Notes under the pieces: model-generated
The model's database searches: none
What the model was told of the DNA's origin: nothing
The model's input: only the letters and a program-made list of their open reading frames with translations
Assembly: GCF_003119195.2 (NCBI RefSeq)
Contig: NZ_CP022253.1
Location: 2,985,001-3,049,000, forward strand
Length of the DNA stretch: 64,000 nt
Direction of reading: 5' to 3'
From: Azospirillum baldaniorum
GTDB lineage: Bacteria; Pseudomonadota; Alphaproteobacteria; Azospirillales; Azospirillaceae
Program-made: the position numbers and the translations under genes
Shown here: in pieces, positions 1-12,910 of the stretch
Position numbering within the stretch: the stretch's first letter is position 1
Layout of the letters: each line of letters opens with the position of its first letter

Positions 1-154
1 CGCAGGGTGAAGTTTGGCACCGGCCGCCGGCCCCGCCAGTTTGCCAACGACATTCAGCGAACTTTTTTTTGACAAGCGCCCGCTGGCGTGGCAAAGGGCG
101 CGGCTTGCAATTCCCGAATTGGGCATTCCCTAGGAACGTGACGGAGGACGAGGC

Positions 155-553
155 GTGGCCAAACCCGAATGGGGCGTCAAGCGCATCTGCCCGAGCTGTG
201 GCGCGCGCTATTACGATCTGCGCAAGGACCCGCCGGTGTGCCCGAGCTGCGGAGCGCAGTTCGATCCCGAGGCGTTGCTGAAGTCCCGCAAGGCGCGCCC
301 GGCGCCGGTTGACGATGTCAAGAAGGCCCCGGTGGTCTCCTCGGAGGACGAGGATACCGAGACCGAGACTGAGGACGAAGAGTCGACGGAACTCGACGAG
401 GTTGAGGACGATGTGTCCGTCGACGACATCGAGGAAACCGACGAGACGCCTGAGGACGAGGACGATGTCCTGATCGAGGACACCTCGGAACTGGGCGAGG
501 ACGACATGGACGAGGTCGTCGACGTCGAAGGCGAGGACGAGGAGGAGCGCTGA
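155..553 (+). CDS. TIGR02300 / FYDLN acid domain protein
   Basis: A small protein of 132 aa with an N-terminal zinc-ribbon-like part and a very acidic tail. Two CPxCG pairs (CPSCGARYYDL near residue 13 and CPSCGAQFDP near residue 29) look able to bind one zinc; the YYDL stretch is the family FYDLN signature. From about residue 60 to the end the sequence is almost entirely Glu/Asp with Ser/Thr/Val, typical of the alphaproteobacterial TIGR02300 family, whose function is not established. The start is GTG, preceded by GGAGG about 10 bases upstream. A TTGACA at 69-74 could be a -35 box, but no convincing -10 follows. The next gene downstream is tRNA-Ala. Confidence 0.88.
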   Translation: MAKPEWGVKRICPSCGARYYDLRKDPPVCPSCGAQFDPEALLKSRKARPAPVDDVKKAPVVSSEDEDTETETEDEESTELDEVEDDVSVDDIEETDETPEDEDDVLIEDTSELGEDDMDEVVDVEGEDEEER

Positions 554-620
554 TCCGCGCTCCCCTAGGAAGACGGGTGCGGCGGGGCGGAAAAAAGGTG
601 GGCGGGGCTGAATTTTTCTC

Positions 621-649
621 TTGCATCAGACCCCCGTCCTGACCAATAT
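621..649 (+). promoter_or_regulatory. Candidate promoter of tRNA-Ala
   Basis: TTGCAT (621-626) and CAATAT (644-649) are separated by exactly 17 bases, which would put transcription start about 35-40 bases before the tRNA. This is a pattern match only. Confidence 0.45.
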
Positions 650-694
650 CCCGCTCCACCGAGGCAGGCCGCAAGGCTCGCCGCCCAGAGTTTC

Positions 695-770
<76 letters not shown>

Positions 771-777
771 AACACCT

Positions 778-830
778 GAAGGGCCTGCGCATCACCGCGC
801 GGGCCCTTCGGCGTTTCAGGTTCTTTTTCT
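778..830 (+). terminator. Rho-independent terminator after tRNA-Ala
   Basis: Arms 778-790 and 797-809 pair over 13 bases with one G-T wobble and a 6-base loop. A T-rich stretch follows (TTTC, then TTCTTTTTC). It fits termination of the tRNA transcript. Confidence 0.7.
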
Positions 831-939
831 TCCCGTTCTTTCCAGCACCACCGTCTTGACAGGCGTCAAGGAAGGCTCTTTGGTCGGGCGGCACCGTCGG
901 CTTCCGCCGATTCCCCTTCCCTCCCGCTTCGGACACGCC

Positions 940-1218
940 ATGGCCGACATCCTGATCGCCAACACCCTGACGGGCGAGACCACCCTGGGCGCACTGAACG
1001 CCGTCGATCCGGACGCCGTGGGCCGGCTGGCGCAGATCCACCCGGTCTTCAACCCCGGCGTCGGCGTGCCGGACAGCGCCAGCCTGGGCGATCTCGCCAA
1101 GGCCACCGGCATCCCGCTGGACGTGCTGCTGGCCACGGCGCGCGGCGCCATCCATGTCACCGCCCCGGCCGGCGGCTGCGGCTGCGGAAGCGGCGGCTGC
1201 GGCACCCCCAAGCACTGA
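940..1218 (+). CDS. Small protein with a Cys/Gly-rich C-terminal tail
   Basis: A 92-aa protein starting at ATG 940; an upstream in-frame ATG at 856 would add an unlikely basic leader. The body (about residues 10-70) resembles the small helical DUF1858/DUF542-like modules (TLGALNAVDPDAVGRL..., then SLGDLAKATGIPLDVLL). The tail GGCGCGSGGCG holds three cysteines among glycines, suggesting metal or thiol chemistry, although the usual CxxC of DUF1858 is absent. No signal peptide or membrane segment is visible. It lies between the tRNA terminator and the pirin gene, same strand. Function is unknown; the domain assignment is tentative. Confidence 0.65.
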   Translation: MADILIANTLTGETTLGALNAVDPDAVGRLAQIHPVFNPGVGVPDSASLGDLAKATGIPLDVLLATARGAIHVTAPAGGCGCGSGGCGTPKH

Positions 1219-1307
1219 ACGCTTTCCCCCTCCCATTCGCGGCGCCGGTCCCCACCTGTTGGTGGCACCCACCATTGGGACCAGGCTTCGGGAACGGGAG
1301 AACAAGC

Positions 1308-2210
1308 ATGACGACGGCGCCAACATCGACCGAGTCTCCGGACGGCTGGCTGGAAACGGTCGTCGTCCCGCGCACCAGCGACATCGGCGGATTCGAGGTG
1401 CGGCGCGCCCTGCCCTCCGTCCGCAAGCGGATGGTCGGGCCGTTCGTCTTCCTCGACCAGATGGGGCCGGCGATCCTCAAGGCCGGGGCGGGCATCGACG
1501 TCCGCCCCCACCCGCACATCGGGCTGGCCACCGTCACCTACCTGTTCGACGGCGAGATCCTGCACCGCGACAGCCTGGGCACCGTCCTGCCGATCCGTCC
1601 GGGGGCGGTTAACTGGATGACCGCCGGGCGCGGCATCGCCCATTCCGAACGCTCCGCCACCGACGAGCGCGGGCGCGACCGGCTGCTGTCGGGCATCCAG
1701 TCCTGGGTCGCCCTGCCCAAGACCCATGAGGAGACCGACCCCGCCTTCGTCCATCTCGGCGCCGACGAGCTGCCGGTGGTCGAGGGCGAGGGCAAGCGGC
1801 TGCGCGTCGTCGCCGGCGAGGCGTACGGTGTACGTTCGCCCATGAACACGCTGTGGGACACGCTGTACGTCGATGCGTCGCTGGACGCCGGCGCCCGCCT
1901 GCCCATCGACCGCGAGACGGAGGAGCGGGCGCTCTACATCGCCGACGGCACCGTCACGATCCACGGCGACCGCTTCGAGTCCGGGCGGCTGCTGGTGCTG
2001 CGTCCCGGCGACGCGGTGACGGTGGAGGCCGAAACCGCCGCCCGCCTGATCCTGCTGGGCGGCGCCGTGATGGACGGCCCGCGCCACATCTGGTGGAACT
2101 TCGTCTCCAGCCGCCAGGACCGCATCGAACAGGCCAAGGCCGAATGGAAGGCCGGACGGTTCGACGCCGTTCCCGGCGAGACGGAGTTCATTCCGCTTCC
2201 GGAACGGTGA
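1308..2210 (+). CDS. Pirin family protein
   Basis: A cupin-fold pirin of 300 aa. The iron ligands of the family are visible: H68 and H70 in RPHPHIGL, H112 in GRGIAHSER, and E114. The N-terminal cupin runs to about residue 130 and the C-terminal Pirin_C part to residue 300. Bacterial pirins have been linked to quercetin dioxygenase activity or to regulation of metabolic enzymes; which applies here cannot be told. The ATG at 1308 was preferred to an earlier in-frame codon at 1275 because the pirin homology begins soon after it. The 3' end overlaps the convergent MoeA-fusion gene by 23 bases. Confidence 0.9.
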   Translation: MTTAPTSTESPDGWLETVVVPRTSDIGGFEVRRALPSVRKRMVGPFVFLDQMGPAILKAGAGIDVRPHPHIGLATVTYLFDGEILHRDSLGTVLPIRPGAVNWMTAGRGIAHSERSATDERGRDRLLSGIQSWVALPKTHEETDPAFVHLGADELPVVEGEGKRLRVVAGEAYGVRSPMNTLWDTLYVDASLDAGARLPIDRETEERALYIADGTVTIHGDRFESGRLLVLRPGDAVTVEAETAARLILLGGAVMDGPRHIWWNFVSSRQDRIEQAKAEWKAGRFDAVPGETEFIPLPER

Positions 2211-4158
2211 AGCCGAGCGCCGTCAGCTTCTCCCGCACCGCCGGATCGGCCAGCGCCGCCAGGAAGCGCCGGACCGCCGGCCGCTCCCGGCGGTCGTTGG
2301 GGATCACGAAGTCGTAATGCTCTGCCTGCAGGGGCAGGAAGCCCAGCCCGTAGAGGGTGGCGACGCTTTCGATGGCGACGCCCCAGTCGGCGCGGCCCTG
2401 GGCCACCGCCACCGCCACGGCGTTGTGCGACTTGGCCTGCGACCAGTAGCCGGTGGGGCGCGCCGCCCCGAGCAGCCGGTCGGTCAGGATGCGCGTGCCG
2501 CTGCCGGCGTTGCGGTTGACCAGGATGCAGTCGGGGTCCTGCGCCGCCGCCAGACCGGCCTCCTCAGCCGTTTTGCCTTCGAAACGAACGTCGCCCTTGC
2601 GGAAGACGATGCCCTGAAGGCGGCGGTAGCCAAGCACGAGGCCGAGCGCCGGGGTCAGGAAGGGGCGGTTGTACTCCCCGCTCTTCGGGTCCATCAGGTG
2701 GATGGCGGCCACGTCGCACTCGCCGCGCCGGGCGGCGGCAAGGCCGCCCATCGAGCCGACGTTCAGCGCCTTGACCGTCAGCCCTTCCCCGACCAGTTGG
2801 CCGGTGATGGCGTCCAGCCCGACGCAATGGCTGCCGACCACGATCAGGTCGGCGGGGCGGGTGTCGCGCCCGATGCGCTGGACCGACACCGGGGTGCCGG
2901 CCTCTACCGCCTCGGCCTGCGGGTCGATGGCGATGAAGCCGTCCGCCGCGCTGAAGGCGGTCACCGCGCCGGAGCCCTTGGACAGCGGATAGGCCGCCAG
3001 CCCCCCGTCCGCTCCACGCACCAGCGAGACCATCACATATTCGGTTCGGCCCCGTTCCGATCCCAACCGCATCGGCACCGTCGCGTCCACGCTCTCCTTC
3101 GCCGCGGGCGGCAGGCCGGCCAGCGCGCGCAGCACCGGGGCGACAAACTCGTGGAAGGTGAACATGGCGGAGGTCGGGAAGCCGGGCAGGATCACCACCG
3201 GCTTGCCCTTCGTTACGGCCAGGCACAGAGGCTTGCCGGGCTTCAAGGCGACGCCGTGCGCAACGATTCCGGGGTCGGTCAGGCGGCTGACGATGCGGTA
3301 GGACAGGTCACCCGCCCCCTTCGACGTGCCGCCCGACAGCAGAAGCGCGTCGCAGGACAGACCCTGCTCGACCAGCGGGGCCAGTTCCGCCTCGTCGTCG
3401 CGCGCGATGCCCAGCCGGACCGGTTCCCCGCCCAGCTCTTCCACCGCGGCGGCGAGGATGGCGGCGTTCGAATCATAGACGGCGCCGGGCCGGATCGGTT
3501 CGCCGGGGGCGGCGATCTCGTCTCCGGTGGACAGGATCGCCACGCGGGGACGACGGACCACCGACACCTCGGCCCGCCCGATGGCCGCCAGCACGCCGAT
3601 CTCACGGGAGGTCAGCAGTTGCCCGCGGCGCATCACCGTCTCGCCGCGCCCGATGTCCGACCCGGCGGCGGCGACGAAGGCGCCGGGCACCACCGGCTTG
3701 CGGATCTCCACCAGAAGGGCGTCGCCCTCCTCATGCGACTCGGTGTGCTCGACCATCACCACGGCGTCGGCACCGCGCGGCAGCATGCCGCCGGTGGCGA
3801 GCACCGTGGCCGTGCCGGGGGCGACGGTCAGCGCCGGGACGCGCCCGGCGGACAGCACCTCCTCGTTCAGGCGCAGCACGACCGGCGTGTCCTCGCCCGC
3901 CCCCAGCGTGTCGGCGGCGCGCACCGCGAAGCCGTCCACCGAAGAGCGGTCGAAGCCGGGCACGTCGACCGCCGCCACCACATCGGCGGCCAGCACGCGG
4001 CCCAGCGCGGCGCCCAGCGGCACCGTCTCCGCCCCCTTGGGCGTCAGGTCGAGATGGCGGCGGAACCGCGCCTCGGCCTCGTCGCGGCCGACCACCTCGA
4101 GAAACTGCTCCTGCCGGGCCGCCTGGGCGACGAACCGCCGGATGTCCTGGTTGGACAC
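2188..4158 (-). CDS. Molybdopterin biosynthesis MoeA fused to a periplasmic-binding-like domain
   Basis: A 656-aa two-part protein. Residues about 20-420 are MoeA/gephyrin-like: the N-terminal linker domain, then the MoCF-binding core with SGGTSKGAGD (about 271-280), and the C-terminal beta domain. Residues about 440-656 form a PBP-like domain, as in the substrate-sensing part of ModE-type and LysR-type proteins (HCVGLDAITGQL, VNRNAGSGTRILTDRLL). MoeA inserts molybdenum into adenylylated molybdopterin; the fused part may sense or bind an oxyanion, which is inference. No signal peptide is seen. It lies 27 bases downstream of a second MoeA-like gene, so the two are probably co-transcribed. Confidence 0.88.
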   Translation of the reverse strand: MSNQDIRRFVAQAARQEQFLEVVGRDEAEARFRRHLDLTPKGAETVPLGAALGRVLAADVVAAVDVPGFDRSSVDGFAVRAADTLGAGEDTPVVLRLNEEVLSAGRVPALTVAPGTATVLATGGMLPRGADAVVMVEHTESHEEGDALLVEIRKPVVPGAFVAAAGSDIGRGETVMRRGQLLTSREIGVLAAIGRAEVSVVRRPRVAILSTGDEIAAPGEPIRPGAVYDSNAAILAAAVEELGGEPVRLGIARDDEAELAPLVEQGLSCDALLLSGGTSKGAGDLSYRIVSRLTDPGIVAHGVALKPGKPLCLAVTKGKPVVILPGFPTSAMFTFHEFVAPVLRALAGLPPAAKESVDATVPMRLGSERGRTEYVMVSLVRGADGGLAAYPLSKGSGAVTAFSAADGFIAIDPQAEAVEAGTPVSVQRIGRDTRPADLIVVGSHCVGLDAITGQLVGEGLTVKALNVGSMGGLAAARRGECDVAAIHLMDPKSGEYNRPFLTPALGLVLGYRRLQGIVFRKGDVRFEGKTAEEAGLAAAQDPDCILVNRNAGSGTRILTDRLLGAARPTGYWSQAKSHNAVAVAVAQGRADWGVAIESVATLYGLGFLPLQAEHYDFVIPNDRRERPAVRRFLAALADPAVREKLTALGFTVPEAE

Positions 4159-4185
4159 GCCCTTTCCCCCCTCGCTTAATTCTGT

Positions 4186-5418
4186 TCAGAGACTTGTACC
4201 GTCAAAACAGCGCAGGGTCACCGTCGCCCCCGCCGGGACGCCCTCGCTTTCCGCGGGGATCAGCACAAAGCCGTCGGCCAGCACCGCCCCGGCCAATCCC
4301 GGCCGGTGCGGGGAGGCGACCGGCTCGACCATTCCATCCGCCGTCCGGCGCACACGGTACAGTTCGGTGCAGCCGATCTCCGACACCAGCTTGCGCACCA
4401 CCACGGCGGGGACCGCCGGATGGGGCAGCCCAGGGTCCCGCCCGGCCAGACGGCGCAGCGCCCGCCCGGCCAGCAGCTCATAGGCCGTCAGGCAGGCCAT
4501 CGGTTCACCGGGCAGCAGCACGGCGGGCACGCCGCCGGCCGTCCCAAGCGCCGCCGAATCGCCGGGGCGCAGGGCCACACCGTGCAGGGCGAGTTGCCCC
4601 GCCTCGGCCAGCGCCAGGGGGGCCACATCGTCCTCCCCAACCCCGGTGCGCCCGGCGGAGATCAGCAGGTCGGCGCCGGGGGCTGCGTAGGCCGCGGCCA
4701 GCGCGGCGCGGTCCGCCGGCAGCGGTCCCACCAGCTCCACCACGCCGCCATCGCGCGTCGCCAGCGCGGTCAGCATGGCGCCCAGCGTTTCGGGTCCGGA
4801 CCGCGGCCCCCCGGCCAGCACGATCCGCACCCGCGGTCGGGCCCCGACACGCACCGTGTCAATCCCCAGCGCGGTGAGCAATCCGAGATCCTGCGGGCGC
4901 AAGCGGTGCCCGGCCTTCAGCAGGACCGTCCCGCCGCGCAGCCCCTCCCCCCGCCGCTCCACGCCCTCGCCCGGGGCGGCGCTGCCCAGCGCCTCGACGA
5001 AGGGACCATCGGCCTGCATCGCCTCCACGGGCAGGACGGCGTCGGTCCCCGGCGGCATCGGCTCGCCGGCCGCGACCGTCACGGCGCCCGGCAGCGGAAC
5101 CGGGTTGTAGGAGCCGGCGCCCAGCGTGTCGCTGGAGGCCACCGCCACACCGTCGCGGGCGGCCCGGTCGGCGGGCGGCCAATCCCCCGGCGCCTTCACC
5201 GGCTCGGCGAGAACCAAGCCCTCCGCCAGCGTGGCGGGGAGGTCGGCGAGAGCCACGGCGCGCGGCGGCAGAGGGCCGACGGTGGCGTCGATCCAGCCTT
5301 CCATGACCGGCAGGGCGGCACGGCTGGAAAAACCGCGCCCGCGCACGTCGGGCGGACTCGCTGCAAAAGGAAGCCGGTCCCCGGTCGCGGGGTCGTCTCC
5401 GGCTCTGGCCGAACTCAT
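4186..5418 (-). CDS. Degenerate MoeA-like molybdopterin-binding protein
   Basis: A 410-aa protein with the overall layout of MoeA: an N-terminal part with DRAARDGVAVAS in place of the usual DGYA motif, a MoCF-binding core, and a C-terminal beta domain. The gephyrin signature normally reading SGGxSxGxxD is altered to SAGRTGVGEDD, so catalytic competence is doubtful. It probably works with, or regulates, the intact MoeA-PBP fusion encoded 27 bases downstream. Upstream on the same strand, 31 bases away, lies a diguanylate cyclase, making this part of a longer minus-strand run. ATG start; a short Ser/Pro-rich leader precedes the conserved part. Confidence 0.82.
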   Translation of the reverse strand: MSSARAGDDPATGDRLPFAASPPDVRGRGFSSRAALPVMEGWIDATVGPLPPRAVALADLPATLAEGLVLAEPVKAPGDWPPADRAARDGVAVASSDTLGAGSYNPVPLPGAVTVAAGEPMPPGTDAVLPVEAMQADGPFVEALGSAAPGEGVERRGEGLRGGTVLLKAGHRLRPQDLGLLTALGIDTVRVGARPRVRIVLAGGPRSGPETLGAMLTALATRDGGVVELVGPLPADRAALAAAYAAPGADLLISAGRTGVGEDDVAPLALAEAGQLALHGVALRPGDSAALGTAGGVPAVLLPGEPMACLTAYELLAGRALRRLAGRDPGLPHPAVPAVVVRKLVSEIGCTELYRVRRTADGMVEPVASPHRPGLAGAVLADGFVLIPAESEGVPAGATVTLRCFDGTSL

Positions 5419-5449
5419 GGCTGCACCCGTGATGCCTCAGGTCGGCCTC

Positions 5450-6370
5450 TTATACCGCAACCTCCACACCGCCGCTGCACACACGGTTGCGGCCGGCGCG
5501 CTTGGCCTCGTAGAGCAGGCCGTCGGCAAGCTGGGTCAACCGGTCCGGCGTGTCGTCCAGCGTCGGCCGGGCCGTGGCGACGCCGAGGCTGATGGTGACA
5601 TGGTCGGCGACATGGGACACCGCGTGGGGCAACCGCCGGTCGGCCACCGTCTCGCGCAGACGCTCGGCGACCTGGACCGCTCCGCCCTCGTCGGTTTCGG
5701 GAAGCAGGCAGACGAACTCCTCGCCGCCATAGCGGGCGATCAGGTCGCCCGGCCTCATCATCTGCTCGGCCAGGAGCTGGGCCACCGCGCGCAGGCACTC
5801 GTCGCCCGCCTGATGGCCGTAGTGGTCGTTGTAGGGTTTGAACTGGTCGACATCGAGCATGATCAGCGACAGCGGAAGCTGCACCCGCCCACAGCGCCGC
5901 CATTCGCGCAGCAGCACCTCGTCGAAGCGGCGGCGGTTGGCGATGCCGGTCAGGCCGTCGGCGAAGGACAAGGTGCGCAGCAGGTCGGTCTGCCGCTTCA
6001 GCAGCAGGTGGTTGCGCACCCGCGCCTTGACGATCGGCGGACTGATCGGCTTGGAGATGAAATCGATGGCGCCGACCTCCAGCCCGTAGGTCTCGTCCTC
6101 CACCTCGCTCTTGGCCGAGATGAAGATGACGGGTATGTCGCGGGTGATCGGATCGGTCTTGAGACGGGAGCAGACCTCGTACCCGTCCATGCCCGGCATC
6201 ATGATGTCCAGCAGAACGAGATCGGGCAGCCGGGACTGCGCCAGCTCCAGCGCCTTCGCCCCGTCGGTCGCGAAATAGATGTCGTGGTCGTCCTTCAGGA
6301 TGCGGCTCAGGACATGGACGTTGGACGGGATGTCGTCGACCACCAGGATTTTGGAGCGTGCGTCGGTCAT
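5450..6370 (-). CDS. Response regulator diguanylate cyclase (REC-GGDEF)
   Basis: A 306-aa PleD/WspR-like protein. Residues 1-125 are a receiver domain with acidic pair D12/D13, phospho-acceptor D55 in LVLLDIMMPGMDG and K107 in the SKPIS motif. Residues about 140-300 form a GGDEF domain with active-site RYGGEEF at about 213-219, preceded five residues earlier by RPGD, a product-inhibition I-site (RxxD). It should make c-di-GMP when phosphorylated. The likely phosphate donor is one of the hybrid kinases encoded 52 bases upstream on the same strand. Confidence 0.93.
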   Translation of the reverse strand: MTDARSKILVVDDIPSNVHVLSRILKDDHDIYFATDGAKALELAQSRLPDLVLLDIMMPGMDGYEVCSRLKTDPITRDIPVIFISAKSEVEDETYGLEVGAIDFISKPISPPIVKARVRNHLLLKRQTDLLRTLSFADGLTGIANRRRFDEVLLREWRRCGRVQLPLSLIMLDVDQFKPYNDHYGHQAGDECLRAVAQLLAEQMMRPGDLIARYGGEEFVCLLPETDEGGAVQVAERLRETVADRRLPHAVSHVADHVTISLGVATARPTLDDTPDRLTQLADGLLYEAKRAGRNRVCSGGVEVAV

Positions 6371-6422
6371 GTTCGGTTCCTGGTGGCCGGTTCCTGAAAG
6401 GCGGTTCCTGGTGCGAGGCGGG

Positions 6423-10301
<3,879 letters not shown>

Positions 10302-10306
10302 GGGAA

Positions 10307-12910
10307 TTATGGCGTCCGGACGATATCCTTCGCAAGAGACTTGAAACGGCTCTCCCCCCGGCCGCGGGACAGCGTGTCGCGCAACGCCTCCGCCCCCTCC
10401 TCCGCGGCGTCCAGAACGCTGTCGGCCAGCCCCTCCGCCTCGTGCCGGCGGCCGGAGCGCAGGGCGGCGCTGAGCGCGCGGCAGGAGGACGCCAGACGGA
10501 CCAGCCCCAGATTGGCCGATGGGGCGACCAGGGCCTGCGCTTCTGCCAGCGCGCGGCCGGATTCACCGCCCATGCGCAGGCGGCCCATCCGCTGGGGCAG
10601 CTCGTCGAGGAAGGCGGCGGCCATACGGGCGCAGGCCTCCTCCCCCAACTCGTCGGACAGCCGGGCCAGCATCGCGCGGTCGAGCGGCTGACGGAGCGGG
10701 AACGGCTCCACCGCCGTGAAGGTCTCGGTCATGGCGCCCTTTTCCGCCGCACCGTCGGTTGCTTCGGCGGGCTGGATGGCCCAGCCCAAGGCGGCGTCGA
10801 TCGCGTCCAGCATGGTGGCGCGGTCCACCGGCTTGGCGATGTGGGCGTTCATGCCGGCGTCGCGGCAGCGCCGAACCTCGTCGGGCAGCGCGCTGGCGCT
10901 CATCGCCAGGATCGGGATCGTCCCAACCGGCGGCAGCAGGCCGCGGATCGCCCGTGTGGCGGAATGACCGTCCAATTCCGGCATGTGCACGTCCATCAGC
11001 ACGAGATCGTAGGCGCCGCGCTGCACCGCCTCCACCGCCTGCCGCCCGTTGGCGACGGCGTCCACGCGGTGACCCGTACCCTGCAGCATGGCCGTGATCA
11101 GCTCCCGGTTCATCGCCAGATCCTCCGCCAGCAGGATGCGCGCCGGACGGCGGTGGACCAGCAGTTCCACCGCGCAAGGGGTGCCGCTCCCGGCGGGAGG
11201 ATCGGCTTCGGGCAGGACCAGCGACAACCAGAAGGTCGAGCCGACGCCCGCCTGGCTCTGCACCCCGACCGTCCCGCCCATCATCTCCACGAGCCGCCGG
11301 CTGATGGCGAGGCCGAGACCGGTGCCACCGCGCGACCGGTCGATCTGGCTGAAGCGCTGGAAGAGCTGGCCCTGCCGGTCGGACGGGATGCCGATTCCGG
11401 TGTCGGCGACGCTGATCGTCAGATGCGGACCGCCGGGAGTGTCGGCGATCTTCACGACGGTCAGGCCGACGTCGCCGTGCTCGGTGAACTTCACCGCGTT
11501 GGCCAGCAGGTTCAACACCACCTGCCGCAGCCGGTCGGGATCGCCGCGCAGCCAGTCCGGCACATCTGGAGCCACGGCGGCGTGCAGCGTCAGCCCCTTC
11601 GCCTCGGCCTCCAGGCGCAGCACCGCCGCGCAGTTGGCGATCAGGTCGCGGACGGCGAAGGAGGTGTCGTTCATCACCAGCCGCCCCGCCTCGATGCGCG
11701 AGAAGTCCAGCACATCCTCGATCACCGTCAGAAGCGACCGCCCGGCGTCGCGCACCAGGCGGGCGTGGTGGCGCTGCCGGGGCGTCAGGTCCTCGTCCAG
11801 CAGCAGGCGGGCAAAGCCCAGGATGCCGTTCAGCGGGGTGCGCATCTCATGGCTCATGGTCGCCAGGAACTCGGCCTTGGCGCGGCTGGCCGCCTCGGCC
11901 TCCAGGCGGGCCTGGATCAGCGCCTGCTCGTTGCGCTTGGTCTCGGTGACGTCGGTGACGATGCCGTCCCACACGATGTCGCCGTTGTCGCGCCGCGCCG
12001 CGCGGCTGGAGACGCTGATCCAGCGGATGTCACCGTTCGGCCAGATGATCCGGTATTCCAGCCGCCAGGGCTGCAGCGTCTCGGCGGAGGCGTGGATCGA
12101 GGCCAGCAGCCGCGGACGGTCGTCGGGGTGGAGGATGCGGTTCAGCGACTCCAGCGTCACCCGCTCGGTCGCCGGCAGCCCCATCACCTGGAAGAAGCCG
12201 GGGCTGCAGTAGGGGAAGCGCAACCGACCATCCGCCGTCAGCACCCGCTGATACACGCCACCCGGCAGGTTCGCCACCGTCGCGGTGAAGCGGCGCTGGC
12301 TTTCGGTGAGGGCGATCTGGAGATCGCAGCGCTCCTGCTCCTTGCGCAGGAAGGTGCCCAGCGCCAGCGTGCCGAGAAAGTTGCCGAGGCTCAGCGGAAC
12401 CAGCGCGGTGTCGACCAGACGGCGCGCCATGTCGGGGGACAGCAGGAGGAAGCTGAAGGGCGCCATCACCGTCACCAGCAGGGCCAGCGCGATCAGATGC
12501 CGATTGCCGAACCGCCCGGACCGCCGCGCCGCCGCCCCCACCAGCATGCCGATCAGCCCCGCCCCGACCAGCGAGGCCACCCCCGCCAACGCGCCCGGAC
12601 CGCCCAGCCACAAACGGAAGGCCCCGGACACCGCCGCCGCCGCCGCCCCGGCCAGAGCGCCGCCGAACGGACCGGCCAGCCCGACCATCACGTTGCGCGC
12701 GTCGATGAACAGGCCCGGCGCCACCCGCACCGGATCGGCCATGCCCAGCACCGCCACCCCGCCGAACATCAGGCCCAGCAGGGCGTTGGCCAGCGCCGCC
12801 GGCCAAAAGGCGGCGCGGCTGCGGATCTGCAGGAAGACGACCGCGACGACCGCGAACAGCCCGATGTTCTGCGCCAGCCCGAGCAGCAGCTCACTGGAAA
12901 CCATGGTCAT
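10307..12910 (-). CDS. Membrane hybrid histidine kinase (5TMR_LYT-PAS-HisKA-HATPase-REC-degenerate Hpt)
   Basis: An 867-aa hybrid kinase. The first 190 residues hold five or six membrane helices resembling the 5TMR_LYT sensor (PGLFIDARNVMVGLAGPFGG, then GAFRLWLGGPGA). A PAS/PAC domain (about 215-330) precedes HisKA with MSHEMRTPL (His near 354), HATPase_c, and a receiver (ILLAEDL near 591, phospho-acceptor near 639). The C-terminal helical part aligns with Hpt, but the expected His is replaced by Gln (EAQALVAPSANLGL), so it probably cannot accept phosphate. The start at 12910 was chosen because AGGGGG stands just upstream; the longer frame to 13321 adds a low-complexity Arg/Pro leader. Confidence 0.9.
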   Translation of the reverse strand: MTMVSSELLLGLAQNIGLFAVVAVVFLQIRSRAAFWPAALANALLGLMFGGVAVLGMADPVRVAPGLFIDARNVMVGLAGPFGGALAGAAAAAVSGAFRLWLGGPGALAGVASLVGAGLIGMLVGAAARRSGRFGNRHLIALALLVTVMAPFSFLLLSPDMARRLVDTALVPLSLGNFLGTLALGTFLRKEQERCDLQIALTESQRRFTATVANLPGGVYQRVLTADGRLRFPYCSPGFFQVMGLPATERVTLESLNRILHPDDRPRLLASIHASAETLQPWRLEYRIIWPNGDIRWISVSSRAARRDNGDIVWDGIVTDVTETKRNEQALIQARLEAEAASRAKAEFLATMSHEMRTPLNGILGFARLLLDEDLTPRQRHHARLVRDAGRSLLTVIEDVLDFSRIEAGRLVMNDTSFAVRDLIANCAAVLRLEAEAKGLTLHAAVAPDVPDWLRGDPDRLRQVVLNLLANAVKFTEHGDVGLTVVKIADTPGGPHLTISVADTGIGIPSDRQGQLFQRFSQIDRSRGGTGLGLAISRRLVEMMGGTVGVQSQAGVGSTFWLSLVLPEADPPAGSGTPCAVELLVHRRPARILLAEDLAMNRELITAMLQGTGHRVDAVANGRQAVEAVQRGAYDLVLMDVHMPELDGHSATRAIRGLLPPVGTIPILAMSASALPDEVRRCRDAGMNAHIAKPVDRATMLDAIDAALGWAIQPAEATDGAAEKGAMTETFTAVEPFPLRQPLDRAMLARLSDELGEEACARMAAAFLDELPQRMGRLRMGGESGRALAEAQALVAPSANLGLVRLASSCRALSAALRSGRRHEAEGLADSVLDAAEEGAEALRDTLSRGRGESRFKSLAKDIVRTP

